Assembly (NCBI GenBank): GCA_011316305.1
Contig: SAUG01000099.1
Coordinates: 22,354 to 86,353, forward strand
Direction: 5' to 3'
DNA from: Rusavskia elegans
Lineage: Eukaryota > Ascomycota > Lecanoromycetes > Teloschistales > Teloschistaceae
Length of the DNA: 64,000 nt
The position numbers and the translations under genes are program-made. Below are positions 11,644 to 24,749 of this stretch, piece by piece. The notes beneath the pieces were generated by a model that was not told where the DNA came from, did no database searches, and saw only the letters and a program-made list of their open reading frames with translations. Numbering within the stretch: position 1 is the stretch's first letter; each line of letters opens with the position of its first letter.

Positions 11644-14600
11644 TACCCCCTTAAAGTCGATTACTTATATTTTTAAATTTAACTTTATTTCTCGCTACTA
11701 TATATTATTATAACCTTTATCTTCCTCTTTAATTTAACCGGATTTAGATATATTAGCGATATTCAGAACGTTATAGGCGGCGGCAGAAGAATCGCTATTA
11801 TAACGTTCTTTTAAAGGAAGATTCTAGAGCTCTAGTAAGTTTATAAATTTCTTATAACGTTAAAGTAGAAGGGCCTTTATAAAGCTATCTACTAAAATTA
11901 CTACGGAGGCTATATATTTAATAGATATATTTCTATTACGAACCTTCTAATATAGCTAGTAATAATATATATTAATATAGCGGAGCTTCGTTACGAACTA
12001 TAAATTAACGTTTTAAAGTATTCGTATTATTTATATATTATTAATTTAGATATATAGTTTATAGCCTAGATTAAATAATATTTCTTTAAAGAACCGATTC
12101 TACTATAGGAATTCTTTCCCGCTAGTAGTAGCTACGAGGAGCTCGGTTTTAATTAAACTTATTATAATCGTTTTCTACTTTAAAGCTTTCTAGTCTATTA
12201 TTCTGCCGAATAATTTAAACGCGTAGTTCTATAAGCTTCGCCGAGTTAATAGATTATCAGCGAATACGGCGTCCGATAAAGCGATAAATAATATATTTAA
12301 ATTAATTATCTAAGTATTAAAGATAATTAAATAGAATCTATAATATTCTAAATACTATATAGTTTTAATTACTAATTCCAGATAACGTTCCGATAGATTT
12401 ATTAAAAATTCTAAAAGCTTTAAAACGGTATAACTAATATTAATACGAGTAACGATAGCTATAAAATTAAATAATCCGACTAGTTATTAATATAGTAGAA
12501 TTTATTAGAATTCGGCCGTACCTATATTCTTAGTAAATATTTCGGAGCTAATAAATAGAATTTTAAAAGCTTTATTTAATAAATTAATATTATATTTCTT
12601 TATAATCTTATCAATATATAAGTTTTAATATAATAATAACTTATAGGCTTCGCGATCGTAAGTAATACGAATTCCTAAAAACCAGGATATTTCGCCTAAA
12701 TATTTTATTTCGTAGCGTTTAAAGAGTTTTATCTAGAATTTCTTATTTTATTACCTATAGCGATTCTCGTAGATAATATAAATATCGTCTATAAAAAAGA
12801 ATAGTATTATATATTTATAAACGAATAAATATTCGGTTTCGGGTATCGCTAAAAATTCTAGGTCTACTAAAGTATTTAAAAAATAGTAAAACTATAGCGC
12901 CGGCGACTACTTTAGGCTATAGAACGCTTTAAAGAATTATAAAAAAATAGACTTCGACTCTTTCTAGCCTGGTAGAAGTTTAATATAAATAAGTTTATTA
13001 ATTTTGTAATTAGAGAAGGCGTTAATCGTATTATATTATTTTATTTAGAGTTTAAAATATATAACGAAAGCTATAAGTACCCGAAAGATATAAATCGCTA
13101 AAATAGTAGTATAGATATTAGTATCGGTACTCTAGAGGTTACCTCTAATATAAAGGCGTATCTTTAATTTAATTAGATAATCCTATTTATCGAATTTATA
13201 TTTAAAAACCTATATAAAAGAAATAGGCTTTTTACTATATTAAATTATAGTACCGAATACTATCTCGTTCTAGATATTCTTATTTTATAGTTTCTTTATT
13301 TTAATTTAAACAGCTTCTATAAATCTTTTTATAAGCGGATATTTTAATATATTATTCTAGAAACGAAGCTCCGGCGGTAGTTAATTATAGTAATACTATA
13401 TTTCTAGTAGGAGAAACTAATAGTCTAGTATTAGAGCGCTATCTTCGTATATTATATAAACTAGAAGATAGACGGCGAATACTATAAAGAAAGCTATAGA
13501 AATTCCGATAGTAGTATATTAAAGGAAAGTTATATAGGCTTCGCTCTGTTTTAACTTCTTTATAGTCTTTTTTATAGCTATTTCTTCGGCTTTATTTACT
13601 TTATTAGTTTTCTTTCGACGGCGTATAATATCTAGAGGAATAATATTATCTTTAGTATAATATAATTTATTCGGGCTACGAGTTTTCTTTAGTTCTAAAG
13701 GTATAGGAATAGACGGAGGAAAATCTTTATTATCTTTAAAAAATCAAGATATATTTTTATCGAATATAAATCTGCTATTAAGTAACTATATATCTATTTA
13801 AGCGAATTCGCTAAACTATCCTATTACTTTTATAAAAGGAATACTCTTGTTAGTAGGATTATAGTATAATTTATTAGCTAAATCTCCGCTATTATAGCTA
13901 TTTTATAGCGGCGTCCTACCCCCTAAAGTAGGAAGTAATAGAAGAAATTGGTTCTAATTACCTTTTCCTTTATTATTAGATATTAAAGGCGAGAATTCTT
14001 TTCTAGATACGTCCGAATTCGTTTAAATCTATTTAGAAGTATTATCTTTATCGCTTTTACTATTACTAAGTTTAGTAACAGAGTTGTCTATATATAGGAT
14101 ATCGAACGTATTATATAGAAATAGCTTTATCTATAGCTAAATTTAAATAACTTTTTTAGATTAATAGAACGAGGTCTTATTAAATATAATATTACGAGTA
14201 TAGATAACCTTCCTCTAGCTTAAAATCCAGATAAAATAGATATTCGTACTATTATACCCTACTAGAAATCTAATATAAGCTCTAGAGTATAGTTTCTAAA
14301 GTTTCGGAATATATTTATCTAATATATAGACCTTATAGCCGTATACTCGGAGGTAACCTAAATATAAAACGGTCTTTATAACTATCTAAAATAGAATTTT
14401 CTATATAAACTTCTTTTTTAATATAATATTTATAATATAGACGGCGGCTAAAATAATCCAGAGCTAAAAATAGTACGAGAGATTTACTCTATTTATTATT
14501 ATTCGGGCTTTAATAATAAAAATATAGTCTAATCGTTTCGAATAACTATTTTAAGCTTATATATCTAGGGTAATAGATTTTTAGGAAATTCCTAGCTCTA

Positions 14601-16960
14601 TAATAAAACTTAAGAATTCTTTATCTAAAGTTAACTCTATATCCGACTATATAAATACTATTATACTTTTATAACGTATTTATATAAATTTAAAAGAGCG
14701 GTAAAAAAACTTAGTAGCTTCTAATTTAAGGCGATAGATTTCGATAATATAGAAATCCGTTTTAGTATATATAAAATATAAAATCTAGTAATAACGGTTT
14801 AGGCCGGTAGCTATTAGAATTAAATTATAGGTAATACGATAGAAAAACTCGTCGGAGTCTTCTAATTTATATAAAGAGGTTAAAATAATCTAGTAGACTT
14901 TAGAGACGGCGTATATTATATATTTATTAGTTAATAGTACCTTGGTTTTATCCGTAATCTCTATTCCTTTAGCTATTTACTATAGATACTAGATAGCTTC
15001 GTCGGCGGCGTAAGCAAGGAGCTAGTATTAGTCTTTAGTTATATCTATTTTAGCTATAGCGAAAGACGGTAGAACGATATTTTTATATCTATTTATATTA
15101 TCTTCTAGTATAGATAACTCGCTAATTATTTTATATTTAATAATAGTCTTTCCGTTATATTTAACGCGAAGAGTTCTAGAATCTTTAAAGAGGTTATCTT
15201 TCTTCTATATATATCCTTCTAAAACTAGATTAGTTATAAAGTTAGAAATATAATTTATATTAGAGAGTTTTAATAGTATTTTATTATTTAGCGAATTAAT
15301 ATTAACTATAATACTTCCGTATACTATAATTAATATAGATCTTTCGCCTATAATAATATATAAGCCGTTAATATAGTCTCGGTTTTTAATAAAACGGTAG
15401 GCTATAGTATTATTATATAGATTAATTACTAAACTACTATTAAAAATCTAAAATAAACGAAAAAAATAATTAACGACGAAGATTTCTAGAAATATAGCTA
15501 ATAAAACGCTAGTAGATACTAATTTATTATCTTTTTTACTATTTTTATATTTCTCTTTAGTACGTTAATTAGAGGACTTATACTTCTTCTATATTTTTTT
15601 ATCGCTATCGAGCTTATTTTTAACCTTTTTTATTTTTACTACTTTAAGTTTAAAGCTAGCTAGCTTTTTCGGATAACTCTTTCTAAAATACTCTATAATA
15701 TAGTAGTATTCTTTAAAAAAATACTTTAGGCTATAGACGTATTTTAGCGGCTTATTATTATCTTTAAACGAAGGATTACTATCTTTTCTTTTATCTTTTC
15801 CTTTATTCTTATCTTTATCCGCGTCGGTATTACTATTATTACCTTCTATAGCAGTAAATATAGTATAGGCGTTAGAGACTTTAAGATTATATAGGCGAAC
15901 GTAGTTATAGAACTTTTTAATAAATTTATAATATTATTCTTCGTAATCCGTAATAGAGTCTAGTCTAAGCTTATAATTTTATAAAAGTAAAGGAGCTAGA
16001 TTATAAATAATAAAAATAAAATCCCGTAATACTCTTCTAATATTTTTAACTTTTAAAACTCTAATATACTTAGTCTAAAGATATATCTACGAGTATTTAT
16101 TAAACTATATTTTAATATTTTAGTTTCGTATAGAGCCTATAGATAGCTTTTTATACTATCGCTCTATTTCTATAATTCTAGCGGAGTCGATAGATATAAT
16201 CCTAGACTATAGTATTCGTAGTAGGTCCTATAGATAAAATTTAATAAATCTAAGAAATATTAGATTTACTACTAAAACGTTTTCGTAAATATAGTCGACT
16301 ATACTAGCGATTACTTTCCGTTCTTCTTTATATCTATTATAGGATTATTTATAGCGCTATTTAGTATCTTTATAAATCTTTTATACTACGCTAATTTATT
16401 TCTAGGTTACTATAATTATTAAAGGTATTTCTATCGGCGGAATATACGCCGGAAAGATTAGTTCTTACCTTTATTAAAATTTATTAGATTAAGAGGAATT
16501 AATATAGTTTTAAATACGTACTTAAACTACTTTAACTTTAATAATTACGATCTACTAGTTCTAATCCTTAGTTTAGGCTAGGATAATAGGTCGTTTAGAC
16601 GCTATACCGATAATATAGGAGGGTATTTAAACGCTCGATAGGAACTAGAGTAATATTAAAAGAAGAAATATCTAGTAACGAAATCTTCTTTTATATTCGC
16701 TAGCGTATAGCTTAAATTTATAACTATAAAGTAAATTACTCTTCCTTTTAGTCGTTTAATAGATATTCTAGTAAACTAACTACTTTACGTAATTATTTCT
16801 AGTAGAGTTGTAGTAAAAATTTTCTTCTACTAATAGTAAAGGTCGCGGTAAAAAATTCTTCCGCTTATTATTTAGGTAAATAACTCTTTCTAATATAATA
16901 AATATATACCGGTAAAGGCTATTAGATATCGCTTTAGCCTACGGTACCCGGGTTTATAAC

Positions 16961-17181
16961 TATAGGACGATTAGATATTAATATATAATTATATTAATTA
17001 AGATATACGAAAAGCGAAATCTATAGAATTACTAAATTATATAAAATATAGCCGTTACTAAGATACGCTAAATCTAATAGGATAGGTACTATATTTAAAT
17101 AGGCAAGTTATATAATCTCAGCGACCATTTTAGAAAAACTCAGATAACTTTTTTATAATAATCCCGTTATATAGGCTCTAT
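16961..17181 (-). repeat. LTR of the copia element (5' LTR in element sense)
   Basis: Partner of the LTR at 11,423-11,643 and of equal length (221 bp). The adjacent internal sequence on the minus strand (gttataaacccgggtacc) is where a primer-binding site should lie. I could not assign the tRNA. The outer boundary is uncertain by 1-2 nt. Confidence 0.75.
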
Positions 17182-17788
17182 TTAATATTTTAATATATTA
17201 ATTAATTATTTAAAAATAGAAGATTAGAAATAAAATAAGGTTATTTAAATAATCGTCGGCTATACTACGGTTAAAAGATTAAAGCTTTAAATAAATTTAT
17301 ATATTTCTATAAACTTCCGGTATATTTTATTACTATAATATATAATATCTTTACATAATTCTATAGCTATTAATTAGATAATTCTATTATATTATTTAGT
17401 ATACAATTTATTATATCTAAATTAATATTATTATCTATAAATTATATATCAATTATAAATTATAATACGGTAACAAATAGTCCGATACTAAATATATAAT
17501 CTTAAAAAAATAGAATAAAGACTATATTATAATGTAAATATTTTAAGAAATTTAAAAAAATAAATTTTTAGAAAAATATAGATATAGAAATAAAGACTAT
17601 ATTAGAATAAAACGCTAGAAATTAGAAAATAGACTATAGAATCGAAAAAAAGATTTATAGTAATTTAATAAAAAAATTTATACTATATTGAAAATGAATC
17701 TATTTATAGTATTATACTATAAAAATAATCTATATACTAAAACATTTACGGAAAATATAAAAAAAATAATAATTATTAAATAGATAAA

Positions 17789-18749
17789 CCCCTTGTAGGG
17801 CCTCTATCCGGGATAATAATTGAGTTATTATATATATACGTTTCATCACCGTAGTTTTTATACGGCAATAATAAATATTACTTGTACAGTAAAAAACTTT
17901 CGCAGTTAAAAGAAGCAGTTAAACAAGGTTTACAACGTTAATCGTTTTTATTCTATTATATTCTCTATTTAATTATTATTCCTCCTTTATAATCCCTTTA
18001 TACTACTTCGAAATATATACGATTATAAGCTACTAATATAGCTTCCAAGACTATCTACTAGACGGTAATACTATTTTTTATCCTTGTTAATTTGTTTTCG
18101 TCTATAGTCGTACTCGAATCTAGACGGCCTGCTAATCTATCTAGATATTCGATAACTGTCAGCTCGGATTCTAGTAGAATAAAAGCTTTTATTAGAAGTT
18201 TAATATAGTCGCTAAAACCGTATAGCTCCGGCGGATTCGAAATATAAAACTTTAATATCGTAGTTAAAATTGACGGATTTTAGGATTTAAAGTCCGTTAT
18301 AGTAGACGGACTAGCGAGAACTCGGTCGATATTATCGAATAGTTCGAATTTAGTAATTTTATATTCTATTTCTTCTAATTAGAAAGATATAATCGTAGTT
18401 TATTATTAGTAGAGATTCTATATATAATAGCCTATAGCTTGGGCTATTACAGAAAATATATACGTTAGATACGATAGTAAATACTAGTAAAAAAAAAGAA
18501 GAAACGACTATAAAATATATATATTACGAAAATTCTGTTATATTATATTTTAAATAAGCTATAGAAATTTATATTATAAACGTATTACGGAATAGATTCG
18601 AATTAATTTTAGATAGTTTTTTAATTTAAATTAATTAGATTAAGGTACTAGTTTTTATACCGTATATCTAACGCTAGCGTACTAATACTAAAGTAAATTA
18701 TTTACGAAACCGACGGTTAACCGGGTATTAAAAAAATAAACAAAACAAG
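17789..18749. mobile_element. 961-bp insertion with a perfect 14-bp target duplication
   Basis: It is flanked on both sides by attaaatagataaa (17,775-17,788 and 18,750-18,763). The empty site is visible in hAT copy B near 24,530. The right end is A-rich (attaaaaaaataaacaaaacaag). A long duplication plus an A-rich end suggests target-primed (non-LTR, LINE/SINE-type) insertion on the + strand. The last about 100 bp resembles the A-rich end of R repeats (compare 6,640-6,745). The left about 170 bp keep CA/TG and are less RIP-mutated than the host element. No open frame. Confidence 0.65.
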
Positions 18750-19739
18750 ATTAAATAGATAAAATAAAAATAGAATAAAATAATATATTGAATATAAATA
18801 GAGTTATCTAATATAGAAATATCTATTTCTAATATTTTTTCTAGTTTAATATTGCTATTAATAGTCCGAATAAAATAATTTTAACGAAATATATAGTTTT
18901 AATCGTTAATTTTATCTAATAATAAATAATCTACTATAGTCTACTAGAATTTTAGACTTTCTAGAAAAAAATAGATAGCGTTTATTAAAGAAGTTAGTTA
19001 TAGCGGGAATATAGTTAATAAATATATTAAATCTTTTTATAGAAAAGAAAATAAAAAAGATAATAATATTATTAAAATTAATATAAAGAATTAGATAATA
19101 AAATAATATTTTTTTATATAAAATAATACTAAATTCTGAAATAATAAAAACTTAGCTAGAAAAAATAATTTTAATAGTTAAGAAAAAAATATAGAAGAGA
19201 AAATAGAAACAAATAAATATAATTATAAAAATATAGAAAAAGAAAAAAATAAAAATATAGAAAAAGATATTAAACTATCTGACTAGTTATATAGATTAAA
19301 AAATAGTAGTCTAGGAAAAATATATTATCTATATATTTTATTATACTAATATTAAATAAAAAATATACTAGACTAATTTATTTTAATATAGGAAAAAATT
19401 ATTTTTTAAAACTAGAATTATATTTTTATACTAGAATTTTGTGATTTTAGCGGGTTAAATTCGGGTTCCCGGGTTTAACTCGGAACCGAATCGGTTTAAT
19501 ATTTAGAAAAATCGAAACCGATTCGGTTTAATATCTAGAAAAGTCGAAATCGATTTAGATCGAGTCGGTTTCTTTAATTCGGGTTCGAAATCCGATCCGA
19601 CAGTCAATCTAACGTTAATTAAACTAGAATATTATTTCTATTACTATATATTCAATATTAATATATTAACGTTTAATTTATTTACCGAATCATTGATTTA
19701 TCGGATATTAAAATCAAAATCAAATTAATTGAATAAATA

Positions 19740-20063
19740 AAAAGAATTTAAATAAAATAAAATTAAATTAATAATAAAATTCATCTATATAATAAAAAAA
19801 ATTCGAAAATTTAAAAACCAAAATCAAAAAAACTATTTTTGGAATAATAAATATAATATTAATAGAAAAATTACTTGAATTATTGATAATTTCATTTTTA
19901 AATTATATAAATAAGATAGGAAAATTAATATTTACTATAAATATAACAGTATAGATTATTAATCAAAAAAATATCTATAAAACTAGATTTTAAATTAAAA
20001 TTAATTAAAAATGAATAATTTATATAGTAATTAATATAGATTTTTTCGAAAATCTATTATTAA
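19740..20063. other. AT-rich spacer without gene
   Basis: RIP-type AT-rich DNA between the R fragment and a hAT MITE. No open frame, repeat ends or RNA-like fold recognised. Confidence 0.4.
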
Positions 20064-21009
20064 TAGACTGGCCGATTCGGGTCAGATTTTCGTCGAACCG
20101 TCGGATATCCGACTCGATTTTAGTAACTCGATCCGGACGCGACCCGATTATATTATATATTTAATAATTTATTAATTTAATATTTTAATAAAGATAATAT
20201 ATCAGCATTTTCTAAAACCGGTTTAAAGCCGGTTTTAGCTATCTTAGCCGTCTCAGCCGGTTCTCAGCCGGTACGGTTAAGAGCGGCTTATAAGCGGCTT
20301 AGTAGCCGGTTTCGGGTATACCCGAAGCTACGTAGCTGTACGGCTAAGACGGCTAAAACAGCTAAACGGCTAAAATAACTAAAACCGGCTAAAAAAATTT
20401 AGAGATTCGATTTTAAATTTATTTAAATCTTTATTAGTTAATAGACCTATATACGCCTATATATACCGCTAGGCTAGCTTAGTCTAGATCCAAAATATTA
20501 GATTTCTTTACTAGAATCTAACTAGAACAGGTCTAGCGTAGTTTATTAAATAGATATTCGATTTCCGTTATTCCCGCTTTTAGCGGCGGCCGCTAAACTT
20601 TATTTTCGAATTAGATTATATAGGTTTATTTTTAGCTTATATATAGATCCTATTTTAGACCGTTTACTAAATAGATATTCGTACTATAGATACAATTAGA
20701 GCTTTAATCTATCGAAAATCTACTTTTTAGATTTTTAGATTATTTAGATTTTTGGATTATTTAGATTAAGATAGCTGTCAGCCGGTCTAATCTAAAAATC
20801 CATTTTAGAATTCGCTGATATATATTCAAGTAATATATTTAGTTTTACTACGGACTTTCTAGCTAGCGTAGTTAATTAATTAGAGTTTTTTTAGTAAAAT
20901 TATATAAAAGTTATACTAATTTTATACTTTTATACTAGTATTTAGCGTTTTTTCGGATCGGATCGAGTTAGCTAATCCGAATTCGAAACTCGATCCGACG
21001 GCCAGTCTA
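20064..21009. mobile_element. hAT-derived non-autonomous element (MITE-like), 946 bp
   Basis: The ends tagactggcc...ggccagtcta match hAT copy B. They are flanked by attattaa (20,056-20,063) and gttattaa (21,010-21,017), an 8-bp duplication with one A/G difference. Subterminal gggtcagattttcgtcgaacc-like sequence is shared with the other family members. It contains a further nested element at 20,203-20,817. Confidence 0.8.
20203..20817. mobile_element. Nested 615-bp element with inverted ends and GCC-rich hairpin
   Basis: The left end cagcattttctaaaa is the inverse of the right end ttttagaattcgctg apart from two bases. Inside, 20,212-20,400 is built of agccggt/accggct and acggct/agccgt motifs arranged as an imperfect hairpin. 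It is far more GC-rich than the host. It interrupts the hAT MITE. The flanks are TA-rich, so a target duplication (TA or longer) cannot be decided. Confidence 0.55.
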
Positions 21010-22203
21010 GTTATTAATATAATAAATAGAAATTCTAATAATATTAATTAGATTAAAAATGAAAAAAAGTAAAATATAGTAAAAAGATTAGTTTAAAATA
21101 AAAAATTGAAATACAAAATTGTTATTTAATAAATAAATTTATTAATTTACTAGTAAAAGAATATAGTAAAATTAAAATATTTTAAATCTAATATTCTGGA
21201 ATAATATTATAATATAATTTTCTATTATTTAATATAATCTATAATCTTTTTTAAAGATAGAAAAATTCTATTTTAAATATATTAGAAATTGGTATTTTGT
21301 CAATTATAATATAAATAAAAAAAACTATATAATAATAGATAATTAAAACCGTTAAAAATTATCTATTTCGCGATTCTATTTTAAAGATATAATAGATAAA
21401 TATAGTAAATTTCTAGCTATATTGGTTTTAAATTAATAATATATAGTTTTATTTCTATAATTAAAATAATTACGAATTTTGATCTATAATAAAGAAATAT
21501 ATAATTTTAAAACGAATATAAAAATATCTATTTACTTTAATATTAATTTATCGATAGTTATTCTTTATATATTATAGGCCAAAAAGGATATATTAATATA
21601 TAAAAAATCAAATAATACTATTATATTGATAAAAGCTAACAATTATAAAAACAAAAATTATAAATATATATAATAGATCGAGCCGATTTCGATATCTATA
21701 TAAATATAAATATCGGAAATTAAAATATTAATTATATAATCAAATTAGATAATCGAAATCTACTAAATAATACAATCGACAATCTATTTAAATAACGTTT
21801 TAAAAAAAGTTAAATTCGTTATTTAATAGTTTATATAAAAGTTTTAATTTTTTTTATATTAAAAAAAGAATTTAATCTTTATATAAATATCGGCTAAAGG
21901 AATTTAAATGAAATAGTGATTAAAAATCGTTATTTTTTATTTCTAAATTTTTGGATCGATTATCTAAAATAAATTATTTTTTAAAATATAATATTAAAAA
22001 TATCTATTATCGAAATTAAAGTAAAAAAAGTAATAAATAAAAAATCGCGTTTTATATAAAATATAGAAATTTTTTATAAATTATTATTAATTTTAATTTT
22101 ACTAATTTATATATATACGATTTTATCATTCGAATTTTTAATTATCTTTTACGAATTAGTACTAGAAATACTATTCGATTAAATTACGCAATTATTTATA
22201 GAC
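21010..22203. other. AT-rich RIP-type spacer, no gene
   Basis: About 1.2 kb with almost no CA or TG. No open frame, no LTR-like direct repeats and no TIR recognised. Probably older transposon debris. Confidence 0.4.
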
Positions 22204-22578
22204 TTCGGAACGGGTTGGATCGAATCAGATTTTAGAATTTCTAACTCGATCCGAACCGAGTTAGAATATAAACGGATTGGAATATAAACGGGTTAGAATA
22301 TAAACGGGTTTTCGTAGATTTATTTCGTTTAAAGGACGATATAATTAGTTCGCGCGCTAGTATAGACGCAAAATTAGTTTATTTAGACTTTACCTATATT
22401 TTATAATTTGTAGAAGCTATAAGTTCCAATTAGATTAGTTTAGCGCCTATATTCGATTTTCTAGAATTAATTCTAAAAACTATTAATTTTCGTAAATTCC
22501 GATCCGAACTCGATTTAAATCCGATCCGAATCTGTTCGGATCGAGTTTAGAACGGAAATTTTCTTATCTCGTTCCGAG
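22204..22578. mobile_element. Small DNA element 'T', 375 bp
   Basis: The left end ttcggaacgg and right end tcgttccgag are inverted. The interior carries repeated aatataaacgggtt units, then gcgcgctagtatagacg, and a right third rich in gatccgaa motifs. It matches 29,738-30,125 throughout and the split copy at 1,574-5,114. No coding capacity; target duplication unclear. Confidence 0.6.
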
Positions 22579-24749
22579 AAACAAATATTTAGATTCAAGT
22601 ATTTATCGCGAATTCAATTTAGGATTCCCGAAAAAGTTAGATTTGGACTATTATTCAGAGGAAAACCGTAGTCTATTTAACTTTTTTAATTAACTTAATT
22701 TATTTCGATTAGAATCGACTAGGCCGAGATAATTCTCTAAATAATCTCTTTATATAATTTCTATATAAACTCTATATAAAAATCGATTCAATCGATTAGA
22801 AAAAACTTAAATATTAGATTAATCTTCGAAGAATAGACTGGCCGGTTCGGGTCGGGTTCCCGTCGAACCGTCGGGTATCCGACCCGGTCTTAGTAACCCG
22901 ACCCGGGTTCGACCTGCTAAGCGGTCGGGTCGGGTTATAGATTCTAATCCGATTTTCGAGTCGGGTTATAGACTTTAACCCGAGAATCTAATCTGAAAAT
23001 CCGACCTAATCCGATTTATAATCGTATTCGATAGTTAAATACGAAAGTAATTATAGATAATATAAAATAGTAATATATTCTATTTAATACTAGTTTATAT
23101 AATAGTTATTTATAAATATTAGTTTATTTATCGGTACTATATAAATAGTATTATTTTCCTCTAAATAATTCTATAGATATATATCTTTTCTCTAGAGCTT
23201 TTAATCTTTTAGAATTTATTATTAACTAGCTATTATTACGTCCCGGGCTATACCTCTAGATTCTATATTAACCTTTTAATAAACTAGGTATTCTCCTACT
23301 AAATAGTAATATAAATAATATAGATTATAACTAGTTAATAATCTATAAAAAATAAATATAGTCGGATATATATAGTAATATAGTAAAGTAATATATTTAT
23401 TTATTAGAAAAGTAACTATATATACTTCTATTATATTTTATAGAATTACTAATACTATATTTTATATCCTATCGTTCCTCCTATTTATATATACGGTAGT
23501 AACGTCGGTAAAAACTTCGCGATATAATCTAGCGAAAGATATTTTAGAAATAAAAGGTTTAAAACCTTTCTAGTATTTATAAATTTTTTAAAATATAATA
23601 GTTTCTAGCTCCTATTTATATTTCTTTTAATAGATTATTAACTAGACTATTTAAAATATATTATTCTAGAATATTACTAGTACTATAGCGCTATAAAATT
23701 TCTTTTTACTTTTTCTTTTATCTTTTCCGATTCTATTTCCTCGAGTCTTCGCTATACTTCTATAGATCGGAATTAATTTTTTTTCTAGAATAGTTTTAAT
23801 ATTAATATATAATTAATTATATTATTTTAATATTTTATTTCTATTTAGATTCGAATATACTATATATTACGCCACGATAAATAAAAGGAATAAAAAACTA
23901 ATAATAAAATAAAGTATAATATAGTACGATATATAATATTTTAATATTTTTTTATAGTAGTTAATTATTAAAGAATATAAGATTAGAAGTAAAATAAAGA
24001 TAATCGTCGGCTATATTATAGCTAGAAGGTTAAAATTTCAAACAAGTTTATATATTTCTATAAACTTCTAGTATATTCTACTACTATAATATATAAAGCC
24101 TTTAGATAATTCTATAAAAACTAATTATATTATTCTACTATATTATTTAGTATACTATCTACTATATCTAAATTAAAGTTACTATTTATAAAATCTAAAT
24201 TAGTTATAAACTTTAAATATAGTAGAAAGTAATCTAATACTAAATATAAATTCTATAAAAAAAAGAGTACGGACTATATTATAATATATAAATACTTTAA
24301 AAAATTTAAAGGAATAGATTTCTAGAAAAATATAGATATAGAGACGAGGGCCCTATTAGAATAGAATACTAGAGATTAGAAAATAGATTATAGAATCGAG
24401 AAAAGAATCTATAGTAATATAATAAAGTAATATATACTATACTAAATACTAATCTATATATAATATTATACTACGAAAATAATCTATATACTAAAGCTTT
24501 TATAGAAGCTATAAAAGAGATAATAACTATCGAATAGATAAAATAGAAATAGAACGAGGTAATATATTAAAATAATATATCGAGTATAAATAGAGCTATC
24601 TAGTATAGAAATAATTATTTCTAATATTTTTTCTAATCTAATATAACTATTAATTGTCCGGATAGAATAATTTTAATAAAATATATAATTTTAATTATTA
24701 ATTTTATTTAGTAACAAGTTATTTATTATACCGGCTTCTAAAAGCTTTA

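Larger units (their letters stand above)
11423..17181 (-). mobile_element. Ty1/copia LTR retrotransposon, reverse orientation, RIP-inactivated
   Basis: LTRs of 221 bp lie at 11,423-11,643 and 16,961-17,181. The flanks share ttaat (11,418-11,422 and 17,182-17,186). On the minus strand a polypurine tract (aaggggg) precedes the LTR at 11,643, so transcription ran right to left. Minus-strand translation near 12,784-12,789 gives the reverse-transcriptase block IILFFIDDIYII. It is followed by KYLGEISWFLGIRIT, which is the copia-type YVDD and LGE..FLGI region. Nearer the LTR an RNase-H end block resembling VDSFIKALL is readable. Many in-frame TAA/TAG codons (from CAA/CAG) kill the frame. It lies within hAT copy A, as shown by the uninterrupted equivalent at about 23,950. 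Confidence 0.88.
10354..19611. mobile_element. hAT DNA transposon copy A, internally deleted, with two later insertions
   Basis: The element starts taaactggct and ends caatcta, which are mutated forms of TAGACTGGCC...GGCCAGTCTA. It is flanked by atattaat (10,346-10,353) and acgttaat (19,612-19,619), an 8-bp duplication differing only by RIP-type transitions. Without its insertions (11,423-17,181 and 17,789-18,749) it aligns to the left part and the extreme right end of copy B (22,834-28,740). It lacks the block holding the transposase (equivalent to about 25,780-28,555). It is therefore a non-autonomous deletion derivative of about 2.5 kb. It is itself inserted in an R repeat (pieces at about 10,250-10,353 and 19,620-19,740). 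Confidence 0.8.
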
